Source: Desulfovibrio subterraneus (GTDB taxonomy: Bacteria > Desulfobacterota > Desulfovibrionia > Desulfovibrionales > Desulfovibrionaceae). Taken from it: DNA of 64,000 nucleotides. The translations under genes were made by a program, and so were the position numbers. The stretch lies in the NCBI RefSeq assembly GCF_013340285.1, contig NZ_BLVO01000001.1, forward strand, positions 58,779 through 122,778. Reading direction: 5' to 3'. Below are positions 18,334 to 27,368 of this stretch, one piece after another. Numbering within the stretch: position 1 is the stretch's first letter; each line of letters starts with the position of its first letter. The notes beneath the pieces were generated by a model, which did no database searches, had not been told where the DNA came from, and saw nothing but the letters and a program-made list of their open reading frames with translations.

Positions 18334-18533
18334 CTCGGCGGTTGTTTCCTCGGCAGGGAGAATGGTAGAAGCCCCCCGTGAAAGGGCCTTCTTACCGCGG
18401 TGTTGTAGCCTGAGACTCTTGCCCGATCAAGCACCTTGTGCAGAATGCAGATGCATAGTCCAACCACTCATACATGTTAGTTCCAGCCGCACCTTAACCG
18501 CAGAATCATCCTCTTTCTTAAGCTCAAAAAGAA

Positions 18534-18559
18534 AACGGACTCTGTCACCAGAGTCCGTT
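18534..18559 (-). terminator. Terminator of the PEP-CTERM gene
   Basis: Stem AACGGACTCTG / CAGAGTCCGTT, followed on the minus strand by a T-rich tract. Confidence 0.85.
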
Positions 18560-18584
18560 CTCATTATTCCTGTTAACCAAACCA

Positions 18585-19397
18585 TCAGGCTGCGTTTCTT
18601 TGCCTTCTGTACGTATGCAGACCAATCATGCCCAATCCGAGCGCCAGCAGAACAAATGTGGCAGGCTCAGGCGTGGGGGTAGGCACATGGGTAATGGTGA
18701 AGCTGGTATTAATGGCGGTTACAGCTGACTCACTGGTTGTCCACCCGTAATACTCGACATCAGGATTCAGATTCAGCAGCGAGACATAGGCATCCGAGAT
18801 ACGCTGAAAGCTGCCGGTGAAATCAAGAGTATAGGTTTCCCCATCGTATTCAAATATCCCGGAGCCCACTTCAGGATTCTGCAATATGAATACGTCCGAC
18901 TGAAGATTGCCGGTATTCGATGTTTCATAAAAATTAAAGCTCAGCGTGGTTGCAAGCACTTTGGTAAGCGCGTTGACCGGGTCAAGAGCAGTGAGCTCAA
19001 GGGCCGCAAGCACGGTACCGGACGTCAGAGAGCTGCCATATATGGGACGATTGTAATGGGTCATTGTCATAGCAGCCGCTCCGGCAGCTGAATTGGTATC
19101 AATCTGGCCGCTTACAGGAGAACCGAGAACAATACCGCTTCGGGGAGTGGCCAACTGATAAGGATTACTGGACCCCCACCAGGCCTGCGTATAGGAGTCC
19201 ACTGCGGTACCATCTTCAATCGTTATGGAGTTTGCCCCGTACGTGGCAAGCCCGAAATCGCCACTCGGAATGTTCAGCTCAACAAAACCTGCATCATACG
19301 TGTAACTCCACGTGTTCACGACAGCCGCCGAAGCAGGAATCGCGAGGAGTGCGACCAGCAGTACGCTTAAGGTAAGACGAAGAGTATGTTTCATCAT
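18585..19397 (-). CDS. Exported PEP-CTERM sorting-signal protein
   Basis: About 270 residues. A signal peptide (LSVLLVALLAIPASAA) leads a Ser/Thr/Gly-rich beta-type domain with no Cys. The C-terminus has the complete sorting signal: TPTPEPATF, a hydrophobic helix (VLLALGLGMIGL) and a basic end (YRRQR). In bacteria with an exosortase this tail is cut and the protein is attached at the cell surface or in exopolysaccharide. No exosortase gene is in the window. GGAAGG lies 5 nt before the ATG at 19397. Function beyond surface location is unknown. Confidence 0.85.
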   Translation of the reverse strand: MMKHTLRLTLSVLLVALLAIPASAAVVNTWSYTYDAGFVELNIPSGDFGLATYGANSITIEDGTAVDSYTQAWWGSSNPYQLATPRSGIVLGSPVSGQIDTNSAAGAAAMTMTHYNRPIYGSSLTSGTVLAALELTALDPVNALTKVLATTLSFNFYETSNTGNLQSDVFILQNPEVGSGIFEYDGETYTLDFTGSFQRISDAYVSLLNLNPDVEYYGWTTSESAVTAINTSFTITHVPTPTPEPATFVLLALGLGMIGLHTYRRQRNAA

Positions 19398-19590
19398 GAC
19401 GACCTTCCATTCTATATTGTATTCTTCCACCTACCTCCACGTAGCATTCACCATACCAAGCATGACTATGAAAACAACATTGGTATGTTACCTCCATTGC
19501 ACCTCCGGCATGCAAACTCAAAAAATGACAGTTTATCCGAACCAACTCACTCAATATGGATATTTTCCCGACACATTACGTCACAGCATA

Positions 19591-19620
19591 AAAAAAGCGC
19601 ACGCACAATGCCGTGCGCTT
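19591..19620 (-). terminator. Terminator of the chemoreceptor gene at 19703-21415
   Basis: Stem AAGCGCACG / CGTGCGCTT, followed on the minus strand by seven T residues. Confidence 0.85.
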
Positions 19621-19702
19621 GGGGTACCGATTTCAGCCCTCCACAAATCCATATCAATCTACGGTGTGTCCGGCAGAGGCTATCCTCCGGGCATACTCAC
19701 CA

Positions 19703-21415
19703 CTAAATAGAAATATCCGCGGCAACTACGCCCAGGATATCGCCCTGTGCGTTCCTGAACGGGCTGGAAACCGTGATGCACGGCGCGCCTGTGGCGTCAG
19801 ATACATACACGCTGGAAACGTACAGGCTGCCCGTCTCCATGGGGCCGCTGAACCACGGTCGCGACGACCAGTCTCTGCCGCGTGCCGAAGCATCGTCCCT
19901 GCTCTCGCTTCCGGGCCGGGGAATGTTGGCAGTGGGCTGCACGCCTTTCGCATCGGTCATGTAGAGCAGTTCCACGAAGCGGTACCTGCCGATGACGGAG
20001 CGCATGGCCTGCTCCTGCCGCTCGGGCTTGCCGGAAAGAATATCGGGTGATGCCACCAGCGAATTGATCAGCTCATGCACCTTGCCGCCGCCGATGAGCC
20101 TGAACACGCTGTTCAGGTTTGCAAGATTGTCCACCTCGCCGGAAAGCGTGGCAAGCGAAGTCAGCGATTCCTGCATATGCCTGCTTGTGGTGCCGGATAT
20201 TTCATCCACCCGCCCGATGATGGAGCTGATGTGCTCCGTGCTTGCTGCCTGCTGGCTTGCGGCCGCAGCTATGGACTGAATCTGCCCTGCGCTGTCTTCG
20301 GCAAGGGAAACGATTGTACGCAGCAGCTCGCCGGAAAGTGAAGCCTTGCCTGTGGCGGAATCCACAAGTCCGGCAGTCTGGTGCATGCCTTCACGCGTCT
20401 GCGCAACGCCCTGCTTTATGGCCGCAATCTGGCTGCCCACTTCGCCGGTGGCCTGCATGGTCTTTTCCGCAAGCTTGCGCACCTCGTCGGCCACAACGGC
20501 AAAGCCGCGTCCGGCATCCCCCGCCCGCGCAGCCTCGATGGCGGCATTCAGTGCCAGAAGGTTGGTCTGGTCCGCAATGCTGGAAATAATCTCCATGACC
20601 TCGTCAACCGCATCCGCCTTGGCACCAAGACCGTTCACAACGCTTTCCAGCGCCTGCGTCTGCGCATGCACGTCGGTGATGGCCTGTACGGTCTGCTCCA
20701 CCGACACGGCTCCCTCCTGCGCCCTCGCCCGCGTGGTGTCGCTGTGCGAGGCAGCCGCCTCGGAAGCTTCCGCCACCTGCTGCACGGCCGCATTCATCTG
20801 CTCCATGGCAACGGTTGCCTCGCCTGCCATTTCCTGCTGTCGGGCGGAGCCTTCATTGGCACTGCGGGCTGCCTTTTGCAGTTCGGCGCGTGCGGCACGG
20901 ATGCCGGAGATGGAACCGTCCAGAGTTTCGGATGAATTGAGCAGCCCCTTGCAGCGGGCAAGCTCGGCAAGTTCACGCGTCTCTGCAATGCCCTTGCGGT
21001 ATTTTTCCGACAGTGCACGCAGCTCGCCCGCCTCACGCGCAGACCGCCCCCCCTCTTCTCGCAGGGCGGACACAGCTGAAACCAGCCGTTCCACCAATAG
21101 AATCTGTTCTTTTTTCAATCCGGACACATCGTCCGCGCCAATCACGCTTGCACTTCCGGCCGCAATACGCCCCTCGGCCATACGGTCAATGCAGGCCAGC
21201 AGACGCGCCTCTCTGCGCGAAGCCCCCACGTATTTCAGCCAGCCAGCCAGCGCCAACACGCAGCAAACAACGGCCACCACCCCTGTTGTCAGAGTTGCAG
21301 TTTCCACGCCCCCCACGGCAGCCTGAACGGAACGGGGCAGCCCCAATCCCATAAACAGAGCTATCGCCAAACCTTTGCACATGACGCTGGCGCCATGGTA
21401 CTCTTCTCGTTTCAT
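19703..21415 (-). CDS. Chemoreceptor with a C-terminal Cache-like sensor domain
   Basis: 570 residues in unusual order. The N-terminus has two hydrophobic stretches ([32 protein letters not shown]), then coiled coil and an MCP signalling hairpin ([19 protein letters not shown] at roughly 285-303). After the hairpin comes a ~140-residue domain (~430-570) with Cache-type features: [29 protein letters not shown] and the ending [22 protein letters not shown]. Sensor domains are normally periplasmic and N-terminal; here the sensor should face the cytoplasm. AGGTGA precedes the ATG by 8 nt. Confidence 0.88.
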   Translation of the reverse strand: MKREEYHGASVMCKGLAIALFMGLGLPRSVQAAVGGVETATLTTGVVAVVCCVLALAGWLKYVGASRREARLLACIDRMAEGRIAAGSASVIGADDVSGLKKEQILLVERLVSAVSALREEGGRSAREAGELRALSEKYRKGIAETRELAELARCKGLLNSSETLDGSISGIRAARAELQKAARSANEGSARQQEMAGEATVAMEQMNAAVQQVAEASEAAASHSDTTRARAQEGAVSVEQTVQAITDVHAQTQALESVVNGLGAKADAVDEVMEIISSIADQTNLLALNAAIEAARAGDAGRGFAVVADEVRKLAEKTMQATGEVGSQIAAIKQGVAQTREGMHQTAGLVDSATGKASLSGELLRTIVSLAEDSAGQIQSIAAAASQQAASTEHISSIIGRVDEISGTTSRHMQESLTSLATLSGEVDNLANLNSVFRLIGGGKVHELINSLVASPDILSGKPERQEQAMRSVIGRYRFVELLYMTDAKGVQPTANIPRPGSESRDDASARGRDWSSRPWFSGPMETGSLYVSSVYVSDATGAPCITVSSPFRNAQGDILGVVAADISI

Positions 21416-21522
21416 GGAATATCACCTCATTCTGTTCCAGTGTCGGACAAGGCTACACTCTTGGCGTAAAATAACTATGATGACAACAAGATACAATTTT
21501 GTAGGTAACGACAAACAACAAA

Positions 21523-21552
21523 GCGGCAGACTACAAAAACGCAGTCTGCCGC
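21523..21552 (-). terminator. Terminator of the dehydratase-like operon
   Basis: Stem GCGGCAGACT / AGTCTGCCGC; the minus-strand tail is T-rich. Confidence 0.75.
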
Positions 21553-21588
21553 ATGAGTTATCCAATATGGCACAGGCACGAAACGGGA

Positions 21589-22374
21589 TCAGCCGAGGCT
21601 CGTTGCCCCCCACAGGGCAGCGCCCAGTGCTCCGCCCATATCCGGCTCGTCCGGAATGAGCAGGGAACCGCTATCCGCCCCCAGTTCTCTGGCCAGCAGA
21701 TCACGGATGCAGGGGTTGTTCGCCACCCCGCCCGCAAAGACCAGGGGGAACTCCAGCCCCACCCGCCGAAGCATGTTCACCGTGCGCCTGACAATGGACT
21801 GGTGCAGGCCTAGGGCAATATTCTCCGGCTTCACCCCCTGCGCCATGAGCGACGTGGCCTCGGTTTCCGCAAACACCGTGCACATGGAGTTGATGACGGG
21901 TGCCTCGGTGCCGAGCATGGCGTATGCACCGAACGAGGCCACATCCATCTGGAATACGGTGGCCGTGTATTCAAGGAACTTGCCGGTTCCGGCGGCGCAG
22001 CGGTCGTTCATTTCAAAACGGCCGACCTTGCCTCCCGGCAGCAGGGCAATGGCCTTGGTGTCCTGCCCGCCTATGTCCAGCACCGTGCGCGCCTGCGGGA
22101 AATGATGGCAGGCCCCGAGCGCATGCGCCCGGATTTCAGTAACGGTCTCAACAGGCACGCCCAGATCCATATCCTGCACCAGCGCGCGCCCGTACCCCGT
22201 AGCCACTATTCTGTCCGGCATACAGTCTTCCAGCAGAAGACGGCACTGGCGCACGGGGTCAAAGGTTGTGGGCAGACGGCGCTGCACCGTCGTGGTCCAG
22301 CCTGAGGCTGAATCCGGCTCGCGAACCACAAGTTCCATGGACCGCGAGCCGATATCTATCCCGGCAATGCGCAC
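21589..22374 (-). CDS. BadF/HgdC-type ATPase, activator/reductase of a 2-hydroxyacyl-CoA-dehydratase-like protein
   Basis: 261 residues. ASKHA-fold ATPase with IAGIDIGSRSMELVV (phosphate 1), TVLDIGGQDTKAIAL (phosphate 2) and VFAGGVANNP (adenosine). The two cysteines that hold the dimer-bridging [4Fe-4S] cluster are C126 (RCAAGTG) and C165 (NSMCTVFAETE). Family members use ATP hydrolysis to fire a low-potential electron into their partner. The partner is encoded 3 bp upstream in the same operon. The pair matches the double-cubane-cluster protein (DCCP) and its reductase more than a full dehydratase, since only one large subunit is encoded. Confidence 0.9.
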   Translation of the reverse strand: MRIAGIDIGSRSMELVVREPDSASGWTTTVQRRLPTTFDPVRQCRLLLEDCMPDRIVATGYGRALVQDMDLGVPVETVTEIRAHALGACHHFPQARTVLDIGGQDTKAIALLPGGKVGRFEMNDRCAAGTGKFLEYTATVFQMDVASFGAYAMLGTEAPVINSMCTVFAETEATSLMAQGVKPENIALGLHQSIVRRTVNMLRRVGLEFPLVFAGGVANNPCIRDLLARELGADSGSLLIPDEPDMGGALGAALWGATSLG

Positions 22375-22377
22375 GGT

Positions 22378-23655
22378 CTATTTCACCATTTCCACAAAGG
22401 CTTCAATACGGGTCTTCAGCTGTTCCACGTCTTCCATGCTGTAGTCGGTTTCAATGGAAAGCATGGGAATACCGGCTTCACGCAGGGCGCTGTCCACCTT
22501 GAGGGCCTCGTGTGCATAGGGCTGGCAGAACATGAGGGAATAATGCACCACGCCGTCGGCCTTCAGTTCCTTGGCCATGCTCACCACATTGTCGAGGCGC
22601 TCGGTATTGGGGGTAAAGCAGGCACAGTCTATGCGCATATAGCGGTCCACAATGGCGTCGATCATGGCGTCCAGCGAATCGGCAGACTCATCAACCAGAT
22701 CGCGGGTGTTGCGGGTGCCGATGCACGATTCCTCGCCCACGATCACCGCGCCGGAGCTTTCCATCACATAAGGCAGCTTCCAGTTCGGCACGGCCATGGG
22801 ACAGCCGGAAAGCAGCAGACGGGCCGTCTTTTCCGGCACCACACCCTCGCCGCGTTCGATGCGGGCTTCCATCTCGTCGCACAGCGCGTTCACAGACTGG
22901 GTAAAGCGCACCGGATCGTCATAGAACGAAACCTGATTGATAAGCAGGGCATCGCGTCCGGAAATGGGCGCGGGGTTGGCCGCCCGCAGAGCGGAAAGAC
23001 GCTGCAATGCGCGACGCTTGTCGTTGACGATTTTGATGCCCTTGGCAAGCTTATCGGGGGTTATGGTCACACCGGTCAGGCTTTCCAGCTCGCTCTTGAA
23101 GCGCAGCACTTCGGAACGGAACAGTTCGCGGGCGCTGGCACTCTTGGTCTGGGGCAGTTCCATAACGTGCATGTTCACATGCTCGGCAAAGGCTTCATAT
23201 GCCTTTTTCTTGCCGTCGCAGGTGGTTTCGCCCACGACCATGTCACAGGATTCGGTATACGGACACAGGCGTGCCAGCTTGAAACCGATAAAGGATTTGA
23301 TAAGTGCGCAGGTGTTGCGGGGTACCAGCTTTTCTGCCTGCTCTGTTCCTGCGTCCGCACCGGCACACAGGCCCACGTGCACGGCGTTGGCGGCAAGGGT
23401 CAGCTCTTCCGGCACAAACACGCAGAAGGTGCCGATGATCTTGCGCCCCTCGGCCTTGGCGTCCTGCAATTCCTTCACGCGCAGCCCGTGCACTTCACTC
23501 AGCACGAAATCGAGATACTCCATCCCTTTCAGGCGACCCTGCTGGGACATGTAAATATCGCCGTAAAATTTGCCCAGCACGGCAAGCAGGCCGTCGTGGG
23601 CATCGATATCAAGATCCAGCTTTTCCCACATTTCCTTGTACGCAGCGTTACTCAT
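22378..23655 (-). CDS. 2-hydroxyacyl-CoA-dehydratase (HgdB/BcrC)-family protein, candidate double-cubane-cluster protein
   Basis: 425 residues. Typical HgdB-type start (GTFCVFVPEELTLAANAV) and Fe-S cysteines at C78, C116, C131, C137 and C146, with later ones in LLLSGCPMAVPN, GEESCIG, DCACFTPN and MFCQPYAHE. Dehydratases of this family need two different large subunits; here a single large subunit is followed directly by its ATPase. That two-gene layout is the one described for the DCCP system of Carboxydothermus, whose [Fe8S9] protein reduces small molecules such as acetylene in vitro and has no known physiological substrate. DCCP identity is inference. Confidence 0.85.
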   Translation of the reverse strand: MSNAAYKEMWEKLDLDIDAHDGLLAVLGKFYGDIYMSQQGRLKGMEYLDFVLSEVHGLRVKELQDAKAEGRKIIGTFCVFVPEELTLAANAVHVGLCAGADAGTEQAEKLVPRNTCALIKSFIGFKLARLCPYTESCDMVVGETTCDGKKKAYEAFAEHVNMHVMELPQTKSASARELFRSEVLRFKSELESLTGVTITPDKLAKGIKIVNDKRRALQRLSALRAANPAPISGRDALLINQVSFYDDPVRFTQSVNALCDEMEARIERGEGVVPEKTARLLLSGCPMAVPNWKLPYVMESSGAVIVGEESCIGTRNTRDLVDESADSLDAMIDAIVDRYMRIDCACFTPNTERLDNVVSMAKELKADGVVHYSLMFCQPYAHEALKVDSALREAGIPMLSIETDYSMEDVEQLKTRIEAFVEMVK

Positions 23656-23841
23656 CGCAATACTCCTTCATTGCATTGGCAGTGTCATGCCATCGAGAAC
23701 AGGATCGGCCGAAGCACGGAAAAACATCGGCTCCGGCCCGTTGCAACACATCGGACCAGCCAGCCCGCCGCAGAATTCCGGCGACCGCCGTCCGGCAACG
23801 AACGGGTGGGCGAGTATCGGCGGCTCCCCGCCAGTAGGCCA

Positions 23842-23877
23842 GTCAGGCCTGTCAGGTTTGTCAGGCTTGTCAGCCCG
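23842..23877. repeat. Four tandem 9-bp repeats in the divergent intergenic region
   Basis: GTCAGGCCT, GTCAGGTTT, GTCAGGCTT, GTCAGCCCG follow one another without gaps. They lie in the 586-bp region between the divergent DCCP-like operon and the hydantoinase-like gene. I see no gene in 23656-24241; the rest is promoter-type sequence with an AT-rich patch near 23940-23990. Confidence 0.7.
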
Positions 23878-24241
23878 GATACCGGCACGGGGAAAGGGTA
23901 TTGCACCTTGTACCAACGCATATCCGCTGCATCCAATCGATAATGGCGATAGAGATAGATGAATTAAATTACATTCATCAATAAATGATGCAGGGTTCGT
24001 CCCACTCCGGCCTGTGCAGGTCAATCGTTGTCCCCCGGCATGGGGCTGCCGTAAATACATCCGGCAGATAAACAGACAGCGCCCCTTGTTGCAGGTTACC
24101 GGTTGCCGGTTGCCAAAGCCACGGCGGGCAGGTACATCTCAGCCCGTAAAGCGCCCGGCAAAAGGCGCAGGAGCACTCCCCCAGCCGGACAACTGCTCCC
24201 CGACAATACGCCCGAAGAATGCAACCGGAAGAACGATACCC

Positions 24242-25924
24242 ATGAGTGAACAGCAGCAGTACATAATCGGCGTGGACGCCGGAGGCACCTATACCGACGC
24301 CGTGATCATGGATGCGGCCACCGGACAGGTTGTCGCGTCCGCCAAGCGGCCCACCACCCATTACAATCTCAGCGAAGGCATTTGCGCCGTTCTTGGCGCT
24401 GTCATGACCGAATCGCAGGTACCCCCGCAGGCCGTGAGTGTGACCAGTGTTTCCACAACCCTGGCGACCAACGCCCTTGTGGAAGGCAAAGGGGCGGAAG
24501 TGGGCCTGTTCATCATCGGTTTCAATCAGCGGCTGGAAGTTCCCGCCGTTGCAGCCCGCTTCATTCCCGGCGGCCACACCATCAAGGGGGAAGAGGTCGA
24601 ACCGCTTGGCGTCAATTTTGTGCTGGATGCGCTGCAGGAACTGCACGGACAGGTCGACGCATGGGCCGTATGCGGCTCCATGGCCTTCATGAACCCCGCG
24701 CATGAGCTGGTCACGGCCAAGGCTATTCAGATTGCGGGCAAAGTGCCGGTATTCTGCTCCCACGAGGCAAGCATGCGGGCAGGCATGAAGGAACGTGCCA
24801 CCACGGCCTGTCTGAACGCCCAGCTCTTGCCGGTCATGAGTGATTTTCTGGACGGCATAGAACGGGCGCTGAAGAGCCTGAACATCACCGGCACCGTCTA
24901 TGTGGTACGCGGCGATGCCCGCGCCATGCCCATGGCCGAGGCGCTCCGGCAGGCGGCTTCCACCGTTGCCAGCGGCCCCGCTGCAACCGCCCTGTTCGGC
25001 TCGCACCAGTCACAGATGCAGGGAGCCGACATACAGGATGCCCTTATTCTGGACGTGGGCGGCACCACCACCGACATAACGCTCATACGCTCCGGCAAAC
25101 CCGTCATCGATGCCGCAGGTATGACCATAGGCAAATGGGAAACCCACGTGGAAGCCGTGGAGATGTTCACGGTGGGCGTGGGTGGCGACAGTTTTGTCCG
25201 CCCCGCCAAGGATGGCACCTTCACCCTCGGCCCGTCGCGCGTGCTGCCCCTGTGCATGGCGCGCAACCTGCCCGCGCCGGAAAAATGGCTCGGCCACGAC
25301 CTGAACGCCCGCTGCATTCTGCCCGCCCCCGCGCTGACGCAGGACGACATAGCCTCTGACGACATTCTGCGACACCTTGCGGAGCATGGCCCGGCCACGC
25401 CCGAACAGCTCATGCGCAGCCTGAAGCTGGCGGAAATCACCGTTGAGCAACGGCTTGTCAAACTGGCGAGAAAGCAGAAGGTAACGGAAACCGGCTTCAC
25501 CCCCACAGACGCCCTGCACGTGCTGAACCTGCTGCACCTTGGCGATGCAGAGGCCGCAACAGCGGCGGCCGCACTGCTCGGTGCTCCCCGAAAACAGGAT
25601 GCGCACGCCTTTGCGCAAAGCGTTCTGGCCGATGCAGAACGCATTATCGAAGAAACCGTTCTGCGCCATGTAACCCGCCGCGAAGTGGGCGGCGGCCTTG
25701 CGGCCTTTCTTGCCAACAGGGACAGACAATCACTCATTACCGTAGACGTATCTCTGAATGTGCCTATGATAGGCATCGGCGCAGCTGCGCGCCTGCTCTT
25801 GCCCGGCGTGGCCAGACGGCTGCGCACCACCATCACCTTCCCCGAGCGGCATGAGGTGGGCAACGCTCTGGGAGCGGCGCTCATGGCCCGTCCGCTGCTT
25901 CGGGACAAAGGAAACAACGCATGA
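24242..25924 (+). CDS. Hydantoinase/oxoprolinase-family (HyuA-like) ATPase
   Basis: 560 residues. N-terminal hydantoinase A domain with IIGVDAGGTYTDAVIMD (ATP phosphate loop), TSVSTTLATNALVEGKG, then the second nucleotide motif LILDVGGTTTDITLI and VGVGGDSFVRP. The C-terminal ~150 residues differ from standard HyuA: an Ala-rich helical region with winged-helix features, then a glycine-rich end (HEVGNALGAALMA). No HyuB partner is adjacent. Family members hydrolyse cyclic amides with ATP, but many in anaerobes are orphans of unknown substrate. Divergence from the DCCP-like operon suggests shared control. ATG 24242 begins at the conserved region; the ORF extends upstream to 24014 without homology. 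Confidence 0.82.
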   Translation: MSEQQQYIIGVDAGGTYTDAVIMDAATGQVVASAKRPTTHYNLSEGICAVLGAVMTESQVPPQAVSVTSVSTTLATNALVEGKGAEVGLFIIGFNQRLEVPAVAARFIPGGHTIKGEEVEPLGVNFVLDALQELHGQVDAWAVCGSMAFMNPAHELVTAKAIQIAGKVPVFCSHEASMRAGMKERATTACLNAQLLPVMSDFLDGIERALKSLNITGTVYVVRGDARAMPMAEALRQAASTVASGPAATALFGSHQSQMQGADIQDALILDVGGTTTDITLIRSGKPVIDAAGMTIGKWETHVEAVEMFTVGVGGDSFVRPAKDGTFTLGPSRVLPLCMARNLPAPEKWLGHDLNARCILPAPALTQDDIASDDILRHLAEHGPATPEQLMRSLKLAEITVEQRLVKLARKQKVTETGFTPTDALHVLNLLHLGDAEAATAAAALLGAPRKQDAHAFAQSVLADAERIIEETVLRHVTRREVGGGLAAFLANRDRQSLITVDVSLNVPMIGIGAAARLLLPGVARRLRTTITFPERHEVGNALGAALMARPLLRDKGNNA

Positions 25925-26045
25925 TCCGCAACCGGGCAAAGCACCCCCCTTGCGCTTGAACTGCACGTAGGTTTGCTATAACAGACATTTCTGACGCATT
26001 TCGATACGTTAACGCAGAAACGGACGCAGTCCGGAGGAGAAGCGC

Positions 26046-26387
26046 ATGGAATTTCGGCCCAAATCATTTGAGGCATGCATAGAGGTTGGCAGCGAATGCG
26101 AAGACTGCAGCATAGTACACGCATGGGTACACGTGGACGGAGTGTGGACCGTGCACGCGTGGGGTGAAACCGACCTTGCCGTATACGACCTGACTGTCAC
26201 CCGCGATCCGATGCACAAAAGCGAATATTATCAGGAAATGGGCGTTACCGAAGAGCGCCTCAAGCGGTACAGCCGCATCGAATTTTTCACCCTGCTGGGC
26301 GATCACAAGCATTTCGGCCCGTACGACAAGGAATTCTTCTTTGCCGAAACATCCGAAACTGACCCGCTGCTCACGACGGGCAAGTAG
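26046..26387 (+). CDS. Conserved-looking hypothetical protein, 113 residues
   Basis: I do not recognise a family. The protein is acidic, rich in aromatic residues, and contains two close Cys residues (SECEDCSIVHAW), AWGETDLAVYDLT and a C-terminal stretch FFTLLGDHKHFGPYDKEFFF. No signal peptide or membrane helix. A GGAGGAGAAGC sequence lies directly before the ATG, and a strong terminator follows 22 bp after the stop, so it is very likely a real single-gene unit. Confidence 0.75.
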   Translation: MEFRPKSFEACIEVGSECEDCSIVHAWVHVDGVWTVHAWGETDLAVYDLTVTRDPMHKSEYYQEMGVTEERLKRYSRIEFFTLLGDHKHFGPYDKEFFFAETSETDPLLTTGK

Positions 26388-26408
26388 CCTCTTCTTCAGA
26401 AAAACAGG

Positions 26409-26440
26409 AGCCCCCCGGCATTGGCCGGGGGGCTTTTTTT
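26409..26440 (+). terminator. Terminator of the 113-residue hypothetical gene
   Basis: Stem AGCCCCCCGGC / GCCGGGGGGCT with a 4-nt loop and seven T residues. Confidence 0.92.
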
Positions 26441-26467
26441 CATCTCTCTCAACGCATTCAGACGCAG

Positions 26468-26497
26468 CTGGCCCAGACTCGACTGGCCCAGACTTGA
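26468..26497. repeat. Two tandem 15-bp repeats
   Basis: CTGGCCCAGACTCGA directly followed by CTGGCCCAGACTTGA, one mismatch, between the terminator and the small lipoprotein gene. Confidence 0.7.
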
Positions 26498-26527
26498 CGG
26501 TCCAGGCCCGGCCGATGCACCGGCATG

Positions 26528-26659
26528 TTAACCGGTCTTTTCGGTGCCTACGGTATACTCGCCCTTGGCCTTGTGCTTGCAACCGGCCAGAGGAGCCACC
26601 GCAACGGCAGCCATGAGGATCATCATGATGACACAGATGATCTTTTTCCATGTACTCAT
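26528..26659 (-). CDS. Small lipoprotein, 43 residues
   Basis: Begins MSTWKKIICVIMMILMAAV and has the lipobox LAGC at residues 24-27, so the mature peptide is a lipid-anchored tail of only 17 residues (starting CKHKAKGEY). AAGGAG lies 6 nt before the ATG. No family is recognised. Such tiny lipoproteins may act as entericidin-like or envelope-stress peptides, but that is only an analogy of size. Confidence 0.75.
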   Translation of the reverse strand: MSTWKKIICVIMMILMAAVAVAPLAGCKHKAKGEYTVGTEKTG

Positions 26660-26705
26660 GGGGCTCTCCTTTTATTGAGGATGAAAAGGAGCTGAAAACT
26701 ACATT

Positions 26706-27368
26706 CTATCCCGCAAACACATCCGACCCGTACTGAGCCATAAGCTCGCCGGTCTCGCGATAGTGGTTGCGCATGTGCTGTTCTATGGCCGCGCCGTCGC
26801 CTGTCGTGAGCACTGCAAGCAGTGCCTTGTGGCGCTTGTAGATGATTTCCGGCGCATACAGGGCCTTCAGGTGGTGGCTGAGCAGAAAGTGCGTTACCCG
26901 CCTGCTGGACCGCTGGGAAAACTCCACCAGCAGTTCGTTATCCACCTTGGCGAACAGGGTGTTATGAAATTCGTGGTCCAGACGGGTCAGTTCGTTCAGA
27001 TCGCGGGAACCGGCAGCAATTTCGCCCATTTTTTCGACGATTTCGGTCAGCCGGTCAAAATCCCCTTCTGAAAACTGCTCTATGGTCTGGGCAATGCCGA
27101 AGCCTTCCAGCACGCCGCCCAGCACGTAGCTGTCCAGAATCTGCTTGGCGGTGAGAGAAACCACGGACTTGCCGACCTGCGGACGCGACACCACAATGCC
27201 CTCACGCATCAGTTCCAGCAGCGCTTCGCGCACGGGGGCGCGACTGATCTGCAGCTCCGCCGCAACCACGCTTTCCTTGATGCGCTGGCCGGACTGAATT
27301 TCGCCGTTCAGGATCTTGTCCTTGAGGTACTCTACAACCTGCTCAGAATATGTACTTTTTTGAATCAT
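26706..27368 (-). CDS. GntR-family regulator with FCD ligand-binding domain (FadR subfamily)
   Basis: 220 residues. N-terminal winged helix (YLKDKILNGEIQSGQRIKES, ISRAPVREALLELMREGIV), then the all-helical FCD domain with metal- and ligand-binding residues in LTRLDHEFHNTLF and EQHMRNHYRETGEL. FCD regulators bind small carboxylates such as lactate or gluconate. No obvious target gene is adjacent; the nearest upstream gene is the FG-GAP lipoprotein gene, 328 bp away. ATG 27368 is the only start matching the family length. Confidence 0.92.
   Translation of the reverse strand: MIQKSTYSEQVVEYLKDKILNGEIQSGQRIKESVVAAELQISRAPVREALLELMREGIVVSRPQVGKSVVSLTAKQILDSYVLGGVLEGFGIAQTIEQFSEGDFDRLTEIVEKMGEIAAGSRDLNELTRLDHEFHNTLFAKVDNELLVEFSQRSSRRVTHFLLSHHLKALYAPEIIYKRHKALLAVLTTGDGAAIEQHMRNHYRETGELMAQYGSDVFAG

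Noticed and set aside
19431..19560. Possible c-di-GMP riboswitch upstream of the PEP-CTERM gene
   Set aside because: The leader has several GGAGGT-like stretches but not the conserved GEMM core or its hairpins.
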